Positions 1-19,740 of a DNA stretch of 64,000 nt are shown one piece after another. Source of the DNA: Perognathus longimembris pacificus (taxonomy: Eukaryota; Chordata; Mammalia; Rodentia; Heteromyidae); contig NC_063161.1 of NCBI RefSeq assembly GCF_023159225.1, forward strand, positions 72,258,767 through 72,322,766. The letters run 5' to 3'. Positions within the stretch are counted from its first letter, which is position 1, and each line of letters opens with the position of its first letter. The translations under genes were made by a program, and so were the position numbers. The notes under the pieces were generated by a model. That model was not told the DNA's origin, did not search any database, and saw only the letters and a list, made by a program, of their open reading frames with translations.

Positions 1-251
1 GGAAGGCGGGCAGGGACTGGGTGCAGCCCTGCCCTCTTCCTCCTGGGGTGCCAGGAGGAGCTGGGCCTGCAGTCAAGGACCCCAGCTGTCACTGGAGCCT
101 GCAGGCCATGGCAGTGCCTCACTTTCCCCATCTTAACACTGGGCCAATAAACTGTACATGAGTGTAAACAAGCTGAGACAGTACTCCACATAGAGCCTGG
201 TAGATGGAGGGACTCAATAAATACTTCTTGTCCAGAAAGGTGGGTGCCACC
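1..251 (-). other. RHBDD2: RHBDD2 3' UTR (partial)
   Basis: This is the sequence directly after the RHBDD2 stop codon. No minus-strand AATAAA (tttatt on plus) is seen, so the poly(A) site is probably beyond the left edge. Two plus-strand AATAAA strings (about 145 and 216) are on the wrong strand. Confidence 0.8.
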
Positions 252-9007
<8,756 letters not shown>

Positions 9008-9207
9008 TCAGCAGTCCTTGAAAAAGCCGGTAACTGAAAAGAATGAAAAGGGGAGAGCTTTACTGAATGGCCAGGAATAAATAAGCAGGAGCTTCACACA
9101 TCGGCTTCCCCAGCCCAAGGAACAGAGTGGGTAGAAATAATGAGGGAGAGTGATGGACTAAGAAAGAAAAGGCATGGAATAGTCATGCCTTTTCGAAATG
9201 GATGTTA

Positions 9208-9400
9208 GCCGGGCATAGAAATGTGAACCTGTAATCCTGGCTACGCAAGAGGCAGAGGTAAGATGATCCAAGTCCAAGGCTGCCACAGGGTAAAACTTAA
9301 AGACCATCTGAAAAAAAAAAAAAAGCAAAAAATAGAGCTGGGACACACCTCTAATGGTAAGACACCTGCCTAGCAGGAATGGGGCCCTAAGTAAGCCACC
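9208..9400 (+). repeat. B1-like monomer plus an ID-like monomer
   Basis: A 7SL-type segment (gccgggcatagaaatgtgaacctgtaatcctggctacgcaagaggcagag) is followed, after an A-run, by a decayed tRNA-like segment (gctgggacacacctctaatggtaagacacctgcc). Confidence 0.6.
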
Positions 9401-9410
9401 ACCCCAGTCA

Positions 9411-9618
9411 CATTTTTTTTTTTTTGCCAGTCCTGGGCCTTGGACTCAGGGCCTGAGCACTGTCCCTGGCTTCTTTTTGCTCAAGGCTAGCACTCTTGCC
9501 ACTTGAGCCACAGTGCCACTTCTGGCCCTTTTCTGTATATGTGGTGCTGGGGAATTGAACTCAGGGCTTCATGTATACAAGGCAAGCACTCTTGCCACTA
9601 GGCCATATCCCCAGCCCC
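9411..9618 (-). mobile_element. IDL-Geo SINE
   Basis: This is a full-length reverse copy: a T-run, gccagtcctgggccttgg...gccactaggccatatccccagcc. It is flanked by the direct repeat cccagtcacattttt on both sides. Confidence 0.9.
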
Positions 9619-10019
9619 CCAGTCACATTTTTGAGGATGATGGTGAAACAATTGAAGACTTGAGTGTTCCCAGCAAAGTAACAGCCATTATGGATGGGCA
9701 CTGTGCAGTGGGGTTCTGATGCCCCTAGACTGGGCTCTCTTTACCCCCAGCTGCCAGTGTGTCTATACAAAAGTGAACCAATAGAATGGAAGCATGAGAG
9801 AATTTACTAGATGACACAATAACAATTGGAAGCCTGCTGGAGACAGAAGGTGGTGGTTGCTTAGTTTAAGAACCTAGAAGCCCCAGTCCATGGCTGAGTC
9901 TTGCCATCTCCCTGGAGAGTCACGGATGGTCTGCTGTCTATACTGGATGACAGCAACAATAGACACATCCACTCAGGAGAAACAGTCTCAACACACTAGA
10001 CAGTGACTTATTTCCATTT

Positions 10020-10214
10020 TTTATTTTTTTGGCCAGTCCTAAGGCTTGGGCCTGGGCACTGTCCCTGAGCTTCTTTTCCTCAAGGTTTGCACTCTACCAC
10101 TTGAGCCTCATCACCATTTTTGGCCTTTTTCTGTGTATGTGGTACTGAGGAATCGAACCCAGGGCTTCATGCATACTAGGCAATCACTCTACCCCTAAGC
10201 TACATTCCCAGCCT
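10020..10214 (-). mobile_element. IDL-Geo SINE (older copy)
   Basis: This reverse dimer has more substitutions than most copies here (cctaaggcttgggcc, gctacattcccagcc). Flanking cttatttccattttt and cttatttccactttt look like its target duplication. Confidence 0.8.
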
Positions 10215-10229
10215 TATTTCCACTTTTAT

Positions 10230-10850
10230 TCCATCTGGGCATCAGGGAGGCTAGGAAGGGACCCAGAGATGGAGAGGGGCCAGGAGGGTGGGATCAAAAA
10301 AAGTATGTGCCAAGAAGGTATGTAGGGGGTCAAGCAGGAGAGTCTTAAGTCAAGGAAAAGCTGTGGGAGACATGCAAGGTTCTAGGAGCTGGGAGGTTAT
10401 CAGGGTTGTGAAAGAGTGTTTTGGAGAGCAGAGGACTGGACACAGAGTGGTAGGAGGGAGATAAGATGTCAGAAAAGAAGGTAAAGGTTAGAAGTTGAGG
10501 GTTCAGGGAAGTGGGTAGGGGCCTGGGAAGTTTATATGGTCTTGGAGATAGGGATTGGCCAGGGAGAAAGAGTTTGGTAGGGGTCTGGGTAGTGCATAGG
10601 TTTCAGAGAGTGGTCAGGAGGTGGAGAGAGGTTAGAGGGACAGGACTATATAGGAGGAGGCAAAGAGGAGTCAGGAAGTGAAGAGGGCTCAGAAGGGTCA
10701 GAAGCTGAGACGGGCTGAGGGAGGGCAGTAAAGAGGCAAGGAGAGGTTAGGGAAGTGTGGAGTGGAGAGAGTTCAAAAGTGTGGGGGAACCAGGTATGGG
10801 TCAGGCAGGTAGGCAGGGGGGCAGGGAGCTGTGCAGAAGTCACATAGGTA
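10230..10850. repeat. Purine-rich strand-asymmetric tract
   Basis: About 600 bp of the plus strand is dominated by G and A, with recurring words such as gggaggtt, aggaggtgg, gagaggtta and ggtcagg at irregular spacing. It reads like a decayed minisatellite. It contains no gene or recognised transposon signature. Confidence 0.5.
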
Positions 10851-11251
10851 GGAAGTGGATTTTGGAGCCATCGATTGGTAAAATTTTCTGATCAGAGATA
10901 GTAGGAAATAAAGGTTTATTTGGCTGTGCTAAGGGACCCTGTGGACCACTTAGCACCTGGAGAAACATCTCATGTGTAACAATGTAGGGTCTGATTGGGT
11001 CTCTTCTTTCTCATGGGCTTTGTGAGTGGCTGATTTTCTTTTTCTTTGGATTGTAGTTTGACATTTCACCTACTTCCTCATGTCACCTGGCCTTTGGGAT
11101 TTTATGCCTGCCATAACCCCATAAGAGGGACTTTCTTCCACGTCCCCCCTGACAGAGCAACAAAACTAGCCCTGGTTCAAGTGGGGCGGAGGTCTCATCT
11201 TCTTGGAACTGCTTCAAGCTGGGCAGGGCTGTAGAGATGTCCCTGATTATT

Positions 11252-11460
11252 GTTTTGTTTTGTTTTTTTGGCCAGTCCTGGGGCTTGGACTCAGGGCCTG
11301 AGCACTGTCCCTGGCTTCTTTTTGCTCAAGGCTAGCACTCTGCCCCTTGAGCCACAGCGCCACTTCTGGCCATTTTCTGTATATGTGGTGCTGGGGAATC
11401 GAACCCAGGGCCTCATGTATACGAGGCAAGCATTCTTGCCACTAGGCCATATCCCCAGCC
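11252..11460 (-). mobile_element. IDL-Geo SINE
   Basis: This full-length reverse copy is flanked by the 16-bp direct repeat gatgtccctgattatt (about 11236-11251 and 11461-11476), a clear LINE-1-type target duplication. Confidence 0.92.
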
Positions 11461-11589
11461 CGATGTCCCTGATTATTTATTTGTTGTTCTGGCAGAGGGT
11501 TTTGGGTCTGAGAGGCCATGGCAGGTCTAACGGGGCTCTGGAATAAGACTGTACAGAGCCTTGGTCCAGGTGGATGAGGGGCCCTAGGC

Positions 11590-12069
11590 CAGGTGGCACT
11601 GACTGGAATCAATGCTGTAACATCATCTGTAGTTGTATGGCCTGGAAATGAGAGGAAAGACATGGTGAGAAACTGAAGGATGCACAATCCAATAAGGAAA
11701 GGTAAGGAGGAAACAGAAGGTCCTGAGGAAAGGGAGCCAGGAAAGCCATGGGCAGCAGCTTTCCTATGAAATCCATTCTGGAGAGATGGTTGTTAAAGCT
11801 GAGAGGCCTAGTGGGCTGACTGTGTTAGACTGCATCTCCCATAATCAGCCATTGCCCACAAGCATTACACAAGCTCCCCTGGATGGAGTGTGCCTAAGAA
11901 AAGCCCTCTTGTTCTGTAAGATCATGGCTTCTAGGGAGTCAATGTCTGCCTGTACATTGGTAAGGGTTTGCACTAAGGTGTCCACAACACAGGTTACCTC
12001 TAGGGACAGGTGTCCATACACCAAGGAAGAAAACACAATTGCCGCATGTGTCCCTGTACCCAATCTCAT
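11590..12069 (-). pseudogene. Endogenous retrovirus env transmembrane-subunit remnant
   Basis: A minus-strand frame (11845-12069) carries a heptad-type helical stretch leading into a LQNKR motif, typical of the region before the immunosuppressive and cysteine motifs of gammaretrovirus-like Env TM proteins. Further along the same strand, in shifted frames, there is a hydrophobic anchor-like stretch and a cytoplasmic-tail-like QAIQLQMM string. Frames are broken and the segment is inactive. I found no paired LTR immediately beside it. The class assignment is by motif only. Confidence 0.65.
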
Positions 12070-12556
12070 TCCCAGTCATATGAGCAGAAGGACCCACTGG
12101 ACAGCCCTCCTGTTTCTAGGAGGCTGTCAATGCCCAGACATGGGGAGGAGCTTTTGGGCTTCTGGTGCTACAGAAACAGCAGGTGCTGGAAAGCAAGGTG
12201 GCAGGTCCTTGCTAGCTGCAGGGGAAACAACGTATATATGGGCTTTAGCACCAGACAGCCACACTTAGAAAACATTTCTTTCCAATTCCCCTGCTTTAGC
12301 TACTGTTGGAAGGGTTGGCCAGATGATTCCACTTGGATTCTGACAAATTCTCTGTTTGCTCTGAACAGAAACCTGAAGATATTTGACAATTATCCACCCT
12401 GCTGTTAGGCTTGAGTGCCCCCTCCTTACTGGGTAAGAGTGTGCACATAGGTCTTTCCTCTCTCTGATGTCAGACAATGGTCTGACATGGTCTCACATGA
12501 TATGTCACAAGGGAGGACACAGAAGTGGGAGTAGGGGGTGTCAGTGTCAGTAAAGA

Positions 12557-12840
12557 CTCTTTTTGTGCTCAGCATTGGTGGCTCACGCCTGTAATCCTAG
12601 CTACTCAGGAGGCTGAGATCTGGAGATTACAGTTCAAAGACAGCCCAGGCATGAAATTCCATGAATCTTCAATTTACCACCAACAAGCCAAAAGTGGAAG
12701 TGTGGCTCAGTGCTAGAGCACGAGCCTTGAGCAAGAAAAAGAATCTCAGGGACAGTTCCCAGGCCCTGAGTTTAAGCCCTAGGACTGGCATGCGTGTGCA
12801 CACACATGCACACATGCACGCACATACACACACACATACA
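12557..12840 (+). repeat. B1/Geo composite SINE with (CA)n tail
   Basis: The B1-like head (ggtggctcacgcctgtaatcctagctactcaggaggctgag) is joined to a Geo half ending ccctaggactggc, and the tail has become a CA-rich microsatellite (about 12796-12840). Confidence 0.8.
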
Positions 12841-13487
12841 CGAAGACCCTTTGGGGCCACGTTTAAGCAACAAGGAGGCTTAGAAGTGTTTCTTAGCCTG
12901 TGCTTACCTGTACTCCATTTGGAAGTTAATTTTGTCTGGCTTGTACTTGGTAACTTAGCATCTCCAAAACTTTGTGCGGATTGCTATTGTTACAAGCTGT
13001 ATTTCTGCAGCCTGTGAACAGACAACAGATACAAAGTTGTACTAGGAACATAGAAAATCAACAAAGGCAAATATTTTAAACCTGGCTAGCCCTTAGAGAA
13101 AAGATTACTCACTAGTCCTTCTCTATGACCCAGAATGTCCTGGCTCCAGAGATGCAGAAGACCTGGAATGACAAAAGACTAGGGACGGCCATGGTTAAAA
13201 TGTCAACAAAGCAATCTAAGCACTCTTACTACACACATTCCTGGGGAACACCATGACACACACCATCAGTGACATTAGGCCAATAAGCCAACTGACGCTG
13301 GCATCACTGACAGTTCTGTGTGTTGGGCTTTTTATCTCCCGTTTGGCCCCTTTCACCCTCATGCACGAGCTGCCTGACCAGCAAGCAGCAAGGCTGGAGC
13401 GAGGGCCAGGTGAAAGCCTTGGACCCGTGTGTGAAGGCGAAGACGCCCCTCCCCCCTTTATTCACCAAGAACAAAGGACACAGGGAT

Positions 13488-13506
13488 GCAGGGGGGGGGG
13501 GGAGGG
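13488..13506 (+). repeat. Poly-G tract
   Basis: A run of G residues broken by single bases (gggggggggggaggggg) lies in otherwise unremarkable sequence. It could form a G-quadruplex and may be a place of sequencing-length error. Confidence 0.6.
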
Positions 13507-13569
13507 GGCTTCTTGGGGAAAGCTCCTTGGAATTGCATTTAATAAAGGGAAGGGCAAATACATTTATAG

Positions 13570-14014
13570 TGAAGTGCCAGACTTTGAAGTCAGGCCCCAT
13601 TTTACCACGTGAACCCCATTTTACCACGCAACCCCACTTTACCACGTGAACCTGAGATAAGCAGGCCCTGTGAGCAGACCCAGGACAAGCCCATTAGGGC
13701 CCAGTCGGTCTAGAACTCTAACGGCTGGGAATGCTTAACTCTGACCACCCCTAGAATCGAACCCTGAGCCAATCAGATTTGTACCTGTATCCTAATCTTG
13801 CTTGCTTGAACACCTGATTGTTGTAACTTTGTTCTTTGCCTTTCTAAGCCCTGTGTAATCACAGCTCAGGGCTCCCTCCTAACCTCTGCTGTGTCGGTGG
13901 GTAGGACGAGGCCCGAGTTGCAGCTCTTAAATAAAGCCTTGCCTTGCTTTTGCATTTCGGAATGTGTGAGTCCTGGTGGTCTTCTTGGTGGTGGTTTTGC
14001 GACTTGGCACAACA
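13570..14014 (+). mobile_element. Solo LTR of a gammaretrovirus-like ERV (445 bp)
   Basis: The element starts TGAAGTGCCAG and ends TTGGCACAACA, imperfect inverted termini. It is flanked by the 4-bp duplication atag (13566-13569 and 14015-14018), as expected for gammaretroviral integration. AATAAA at about 13930, followed by a short GC/T-rich stretch to the ACA end, fits R-U5. Near its 5' end are three tandem units of about 19 bp (13595-13650), units 1 and 3 containing the E-box CACGTG. No internal viral sequence is adjacent, so it is a solo LTR. Confidence 0.85.
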
Positions 14015-14370
14015 ATAGCAGTAATGACCGTGGGAAGGGGAGGGACTTGGAGCACCTAGCTAGGCATTAGCGATTGGCTAATAAGCTATCCATCCAAGAG
14101 CGACACCCTAGGACCTTCTTCAAGGTTAATGTCAAGTCCCATAGGATCCCCTCCCCCTGGGCTCGGCTGGCGCCATTGTGGCACACGTGCTTACAGACAG
14201 AGGGCGGGGCTGGCTTAGCTATCTCTTCCGGTTCCGGACCGGGAAGGGGGTAGGAGTGGCTAACAGCCACACAGCCCCAGGGCGGGAGGAGAGGCAGCAT
14301 CTGAGATCGCCCTCTCCCCCTCAATGCCAAGCTGATCGCCAACACTGTGAGGATTCCAATTGCTAATTAG

Positions 14371-14890
14371 TGGGGACTAGTGCTCATGCCTGCAATCCTT
14401 ACTACTCAGGAGGCTGAGATCTGTGGATCCTGGTTCAAAACCAGGGCAGGCAGGAAAAGTCCATGAGGCACTTTTTTCCAATGAATCAACAAAAAGGTGG
14501 AAGTTGAAGTATGGCTTGAATGGTAGAACACCAGCCTTAAGCAAAGAAGCTCAGGGACAGCTCTTAAGGTCTGAGTTCAAGCCCCAGGACTGACACAGAT
14601 TATTTGGTGTGGTTAGTGGGATTTCTGAATGAAAGCAGAGAGCAGGAGGACCCCACGTGTGAAGAGGAAAAGTCATTACAGGTGTTTGCACCATGCCGGG
14701 TGCTGGTGGCTCCTAGCTACTCAGGAGGCTAAGATCCTAGGATCTTGGTTCAAAGCCAGTGAGGCTCTTATCACCAATTAACCACTAGAAAACCAGAAGT
14801 GGCACTGTAGCCCAAGTGGTAGAGCACTAGCCTTGAGGTGAAGAGCTCAGGGACAACACCCAGGTCCAGAGTTCAAGCCCCATGACCAAC
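14371..14890 (+). repeat. Two B1/Geo composite SINEs
   Basis: Copy 1 (14371-14598) and copy 2 (14694-14890) both have a B1-like head, the linker with caattaacca or caatgaatca, and a Geo half ending in gttcaagccccaggactgac or gttcaagccccatgacc. Copy 2 lacks part of its head. Confidence 0.75.
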
Positions 14891-15149
14891 CGAGGGGGGA
14901 AAAAAGTGTCTACACCTTTGGGCAAGGCAGCTTTCCCATCTCAGTACACACTCACCACAGCTTTATGACCTTGGGACCATGAGAATCCTGCCCAAGTCAC
15001 AGCAGAATTTTGAAAGGGACAACACAAAACCTTTGACCTGAGTCATCAGGGTGTCTCACACCAGGGAGAACTCTGGAGATTTCTTCATCATCGTGCCAAG
15101 TGCAGAGCAAGATTATTTTTGGGCAAACCTTAAAAGGGTGGCTGGCTGG

Positions 15150-16128
15150 ACAGGCAAGGGACTCTGGGAAATGTCCTGTCGATCACCAGAGCAAGCACTA
15201 TGGCAATGAGAAGGACATCTTAGCAGAGAGGTCAGAAATAAGAGACCACTGGTAGCGAGGAGAGGCTGAGAGCTAAGTGTGGAACCTGATAAGAAACCAA
15301 ACCATGTCTACAGTAAGGTTGCGGCCCATGCCCAGGACCCTTCAAGGAAGAAGTATATGATGGGTCTGTGGCTCGAAGCCAGATCCCGGGGCCTGGCCTC
15401 CATTTTGGTCCCAGAAGCAGGCTGTGGCCATGGGAGCTGCTCTTTCCTGCTGCATGCAAGGTAGACATTCCATCAGACCTTTCTGCTGAAGCTCAGATGT
15501 CATTATTCAATTATTAAGGACTTGATGCAGAGGGACATGTTAGTGGGTGTGGCAGGCACACGTGGCTCCACCTAGGTGAGAGGTGTTTCCTGGTGGTCTC
15601 AGTGGGAGGCTGTGGCCTCCACCTATGACCTGGCCTTCTGTGCACCAGAGGACAAGGTCTTGTCACGAAGAGAAAAATGAATTGATGTTATGCGGACTTC
15701 TCATTCCTAACAGACTGGCTGAGGGACATAGTTGTACTACCCACATCAAAGATGGAGGGTGGGGGGAGCTTGGAATATGGCCTAGTGGCAAGAGTGCTTG
15801 CCTCGTATACATGATTCCCTAACACCACATATATAGAAAATGGCCAGAAGTGGCACTGTGGCTCAAGTGGTAGAGTGCTAGCCTTGAGCAAAAAGAAGCC
15901 AGGGACAGTGCTCAGGCCCTGAGTTCCAGGCCCAGGACTGGCAATAAAAAAAAAAGATGGTGGACGGGGATGGAGGCTGTTCTTCCCAACCTCCTGCCCA
16001 TGCCTTTCACATTCTCTCTGCTCATATCATTGCTGCCTGAGGGTGACAAGCTATCACAGCAAGAGACTCAAGAGCCATTGTGTGGCTGCCAGCCCTCTGC
16101 CACCTGCATGTGACACAAGCCTTTCCAT
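15150..16128 (+). pseudogene. MARK/SMOK-like kinase pseudogene, copy A (5' part)
   Basis: This segment is colinear with copy B (18560-20100), the clearest shared block being 15330-15570 against 18800-19020. At about 15197-15240 it still reads like a decayed catalytic-loop region (cactatggcaatgagaaggacatctta, compare a YCHEKGIL-type lead-in to HRD). Many stops and frameshifts are present. It is interrupted by an IDL-Geo SINE (15766-15950) and by an LTR from 16129. The kinase identity rests mainly on copy B. Confidence 0.55.
15766..15950 (+). mobile_element. IDL-Geo SINE with a deletion in the left half
   Basis: This forward copy lies inside kinase copy A. The box B region of the left half is shortened (atacatgattccctaacaccac), missing about 13 bp compared with other copies. 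The Geo half and A-tail are complete. Confidence 0.85.
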
Positions 16129-17445
16129 TGTTATGCCCAGATTTGGGGTCCTCAAAAACCACCAAGGAGCCAATTCCGATGCAAATGCACAAAGAGTCTT
16201 TATTGCAAGCTCGAGCTTGGACTCACAACCGTCATCGATGCAACGGATCTGGATTGAGAGCCCTGACTCTTCCGTTAGTAAGATTTATAAAGGTAAAAGC
16301 GTACCACAAATGTAGTGGCTTGGGGCAGGGGATAGAGTAAGCAACAAACAAGCAAGTGTGGCACAGATGTAGGAGGTTGATGTAATGGAGTCACCCCCCC
16401 CCCATCCCCAAAGGGAGGGGATTCCTGGTTCCTCCTAGAGTCTACCACTCAGTCTCCAGCAAAAAGATGATAAAAGGATGGACTGACTGGCCAGGGTGGC
16501 AGCCCAGACTCAGGAGCTGAAACTGGGACCACGTGTGGCTTTCCAGGCCTGGTTATAAAGGCAAACGTCACATAGTCAAACCTGCCACACGCAGGTGGCC
16601 AATGGGGTTACAACACTTACAGAGCTTGCCAGGTCACATGCAGGTGGCCAGTGGGGTTACAGTCTGTCTCACAGTATCTGTTTGAACCAACCTATCATTC
16701 TAGTTAGAATTGGCGCATGAATTTTGTGGGGCTCACATGATGCAGGTGGATACGCCTACTCATGGGAGGGCACAAGTTTAACCTTGAACGTTCCTTGAAC
16801 CTTCCATGCCTCAGGTGGTCAAGCAGCTTACACAATCTTATCACAGCGAAGGGGAACTTCCCTGGGTTCTGAGCAGACAGGGCACGCTCCCAACCCTGAG
16901 GCTCAGGGGCAGGGGAGAGCTTTGTGAAGATGGAGGCAGCTTCTGCTCTCTTTAACTGAGATGGAATCAATCTGGCACCCCTCAACAGCCAGTGATGGCA
17001 CTGGCCAGATCTGACCTCCATATTACAGTTGACACAGAGGGCGGAGCAAATAAGCCATTTACAGAATCAATTTTGGGGTCAGATTGACCTAATTATCAAG
17101 ATGGAGTCAGCTCTACAATACCTCTGTCCCTCTGTAAAACCCTTTGTCCCCATGGATCCCAGCTTGAGGGTCAGTTCATTCTCCTGGATGACACACTCAG
17201 AACTGGGATCAGTCTTCTTCTTTGATGTAAACTCCCATACATACACGCAGGAAGCTTCCTCTCATTGGGCAGCTGTGTGGTGGATCCCAGCCTCCCCTAC
17301 AACCCAGTGATCCTCAAGTCTCCCCAAGGTGCTTGCCAGAGGGAAGGCCTCCTCTCACTGCAACTGCAAGGTGTGACCAATTCATCCACCTGAGGTAGGG
17401 AAAGTGGCAGATTCCTGCACATATGCAACTGGAAGAGGCATTGCA
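16129..17445 (-). mobile_element. Long LTR (1.3 kb) inserted in kinase copy A
   Basis: Read on the minus strand the element starts TGCAATGCC and ends GGCATAACA, giving imperfect inverted termini, and is flanked by the 4-bp repeat ccat (16125-16128 and 17446-17449). AATAAAGACTC (minus strand, about 16200) lies about 70 bp from the LTR end, as in a retroviral R-U5. Two related blocks of about 30 bp (gcaggtggccaatggggttacaac at about 16593, gcaggtggccagtggggttacagt at about 16641) may be enhancer repeats. The 1.3-kb length is large for an LTR, so a recombined element is possible. Confidence 0.65.
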
Positions 17446-18100
17446 CCATGGAGGATGCAATGATACACACGGAGAGCAGCAGGCTTCCGCCAGTGCTCAG
17501 ATAAAAGCCATGCCCTGCAAGTGCCATGTCACACAGTGACAAGACCTGGAGGATGGCGATTTGGAGAAAGTCCTCTCGCATTCTGAATTGGTGCTGCTCC
17601 CACTGGCAGGAAAGGAAGCACTGCAAGTGAAGTGTGACCCATGCATGAAGTGGTAGCCATGAAGGGGGCAGGTGGTAGGGATGGGCACCACACTCATGGC
17701 TGCAGCCATCTGGCCATGCCTCGGCCTCCCACTTTCTCCTGTTCACATGCCAAATGGGGAGCTGAGGGAGAGCCCAAGGGTTCACTATCGGTGTGCTGAG
17801 GGACAAAGCAAATCCTTCCACCAAACCCATTCATGACCTCAGAGCAGGACATCTTGCAGAATCCCACATATGTGGAACCTGAAAACAAACTAGTCACAGA
17901 CCCCAAGCATGCATCTTTGGCTAAGAAACCAGTGTCCACTGGAGGGAGCACCACTCAAGTAAAGCTAGCTCCACATAAACACCCAGGCCACCCCGAAACC
18001 TTTCCAAAGGCAGAGTGGAACCCCAAACGTCGAGAGGAGGGCAGGATGAAAAGTCGGATTATCCAAGTGGAATTAAACTAATCCTTATAATAGAATCCTC
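17446..18100 (+). pseudogene. Kinase pseudogene copy A, probable 3' continuation
   Basis: After the LTR, sequence resemblance to the 3' part of copy B resumes weakly. The clearest block is agaatcccacatatgtggaacctgaaaaca (about 17857) against gtatcccacatgtggaatctacaaagc (about 19869). No conserved protein is readable. The minus-strand ORF at 17297-17830 straddles the LTR boundary and is not considered real. Confidence 0.35.
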
Positions 18101-18369
18101 TGGACTGGGGCCGAGGCTCTGGTGCTCAAACAGCAGACATGGCTGTAGAAACTTAAGTCAGAGCATCGAGCCCGGAGTTGAAGCCCCCGTACCAGCAAAA
18201 AGACAAAACGACAGAAAACAGAAAGGGAAAGAAAGAAGGGAAAATAGAAGAGGAGGAATTTTTTTAAAAGCCACCCTGAAAACTTCCTTATCATGATGGT
18301 CTTCAGTGTTAGCATTTCCCTAGCCTCAGGTCCTCAGCTCCTCCCATTAGCCCCAGATCCACCCATACC

Positions 18370-18560
18370 TAATGAGCCACTCCTACTCACTATTAAGACC
18401 TACCTACTTCCCCTTTATCCCCAGAGAGAGAAGCTGCCACCTGGGTAAGGTGCAGATGCCATATAGCTCCCTCTCCCATGGGAACCATGGCCCCACTAAT
18501 AAACCTCCTTATGAACCTTCTCCTGCCTGTGATTATCTCTTGCATGGTCCCCTGGGACCA
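18370..18560 (+). other. Unassigned sequence between kinase copies
   Basis: An AATAAACCTCC string at about 18498, followed by T/C-rich sequence, resembles an LTR polyadenylation region. No ends or target duplication were found, so no element is claimed. Confidence 0.25.
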
Positions 18561-19740
18561 TCCTTTCATTCAGGACCAGAGCCTCCCTCTAGCTAGGATG
18601 GCCATCTCCAGGGGAGAGGCCTGAGTCCCCCATAGATTCCTGTGCCCCGGCCACCACCATGAGCAAGGCCTCACAGCACAGAGATCTGAAACCGGAGAAC
18701 ATTCTGGTAAATGTTACAGCCAGCATCTAGGTCTGTGACTTTGGACTTAGAATATGATTAACAGATAAGACGACCTTGGGTGGCTTCATGCCCTTGCTCA
18801 GGACCCTTCAGGGAAAGAGGTGTACAGGGGCCTGTGGCTTGAGGGTGAATCCTTGGGCCTGGCCTGGGGCTGGAGGCAGGCTGTGGCCACAGAGCCCCTC
18901 TTTCCTGCTGCATGCAAGGTAGACATCCCATCAGACCTTTCTGCTGAAGCTCACATCATTATTCAATTATTACTTGATGCAGAGGCGCATGTTAGTGGGC
19001 ATGGAGAGCACGTGGCTACACTAAAGTGAGAAATGTTCTCAGGTGATGGCTGTGGGAGGCTGTGGTCTCCACCTATAACCCAGCTTTCTGTGCACTAGAA
19101 GAGCAGATTTTGTCATGGAGAAGAAACTAAAGGAAACAATGGTGATGTGTCTTAGGCTCCAAACCAGATGCACTACCAAAGGGACAGCTGTGCCTTCCTT
19201 GGCACTGTAGACATCGGAGGATGGGCCTTGGCAACCCTTCCCAGATCCTTTCCATTTAATCCCCACCCCTGGAGGACAGTGTGAGCTGCCACTGCCCTAC
19301 AGGAACCCCTGCCTCTCCCATCATGGCTGTCTGATCACCACAAACTGTCCATACAGAAAAGAAGCTGAACAGCCACTAAGGCTGAGCCATTGCCCTTATG
19401 GCCTGCAGCTGAACATGACCAAAAAATGCCCCAAGGTGGGGACACAGCCTCTCACCATGACATAGAGAGGCACCAAACCTACACTGACCCTCTGTTCTGG
19501 ATGCTCCCCTGGCACCAGGCAGCCCCTTGGAACCCCCCAAGGACAAGAGGTGGAAGCAAAGCCCTCAGCACTGGGTGACCCATGCTGCAACTGCACCCTG
19601 CAGCAGAGATCCAAGAGCAGCAGGAGCCCCAGTGACATCCCTGAGGAGGGCAACTATGAACTCTAACACTGTGTTGCTGCCTGCCCCCAGGAAAAGCACC
19701 ACCACTGTTCAGAAACATTGGTTTCATTGAGAGGGCCTGA
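18560..19740 (+). pseudogene. MARK/SMOK-like Ser/Thr kinase pseudogene, copy B
   Basis: At 18685-18765 one frame reads HRDLKPENILVNVTASI, then a stop, then VCDFGLR: the catalytic loop and the DFG motif of a Ser/Thr kinase with a stop between them. Just upstream HHEQGLT fits the usual lead-in, one base out of frame. Downstream are LLRTLQGKRCTG (position of the APE segment), IPSDLSAEAHIIIQLLLDAE (end of the catalytic domain) and, about 19115-19160, EKKLKETMVMCLRLQTRC, like the UBA segment after MARK-type kinase domains. No introns interrupt these motifs, so it derives from an intronless or retroposed gene. Sperm motility kinase (SMOK) relatives are the best guess; another CAMK-group kinase is possible. 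Confidence 0.65.

Noticed and set aside
17297..17830. 177-codon minus-strand ORF with hydrophobic stretches
   Set aside because: It crosses the right end of the LTR at 17445 into kinase-copy sequence, has no family resemblance, and the opposite strand is explained by the duplication.
18560..19740. Functional kinase gene
   Set aside because: A stop lies between the HRD and DFG motifs, frames shift several times, and the duplicate is more decayed.
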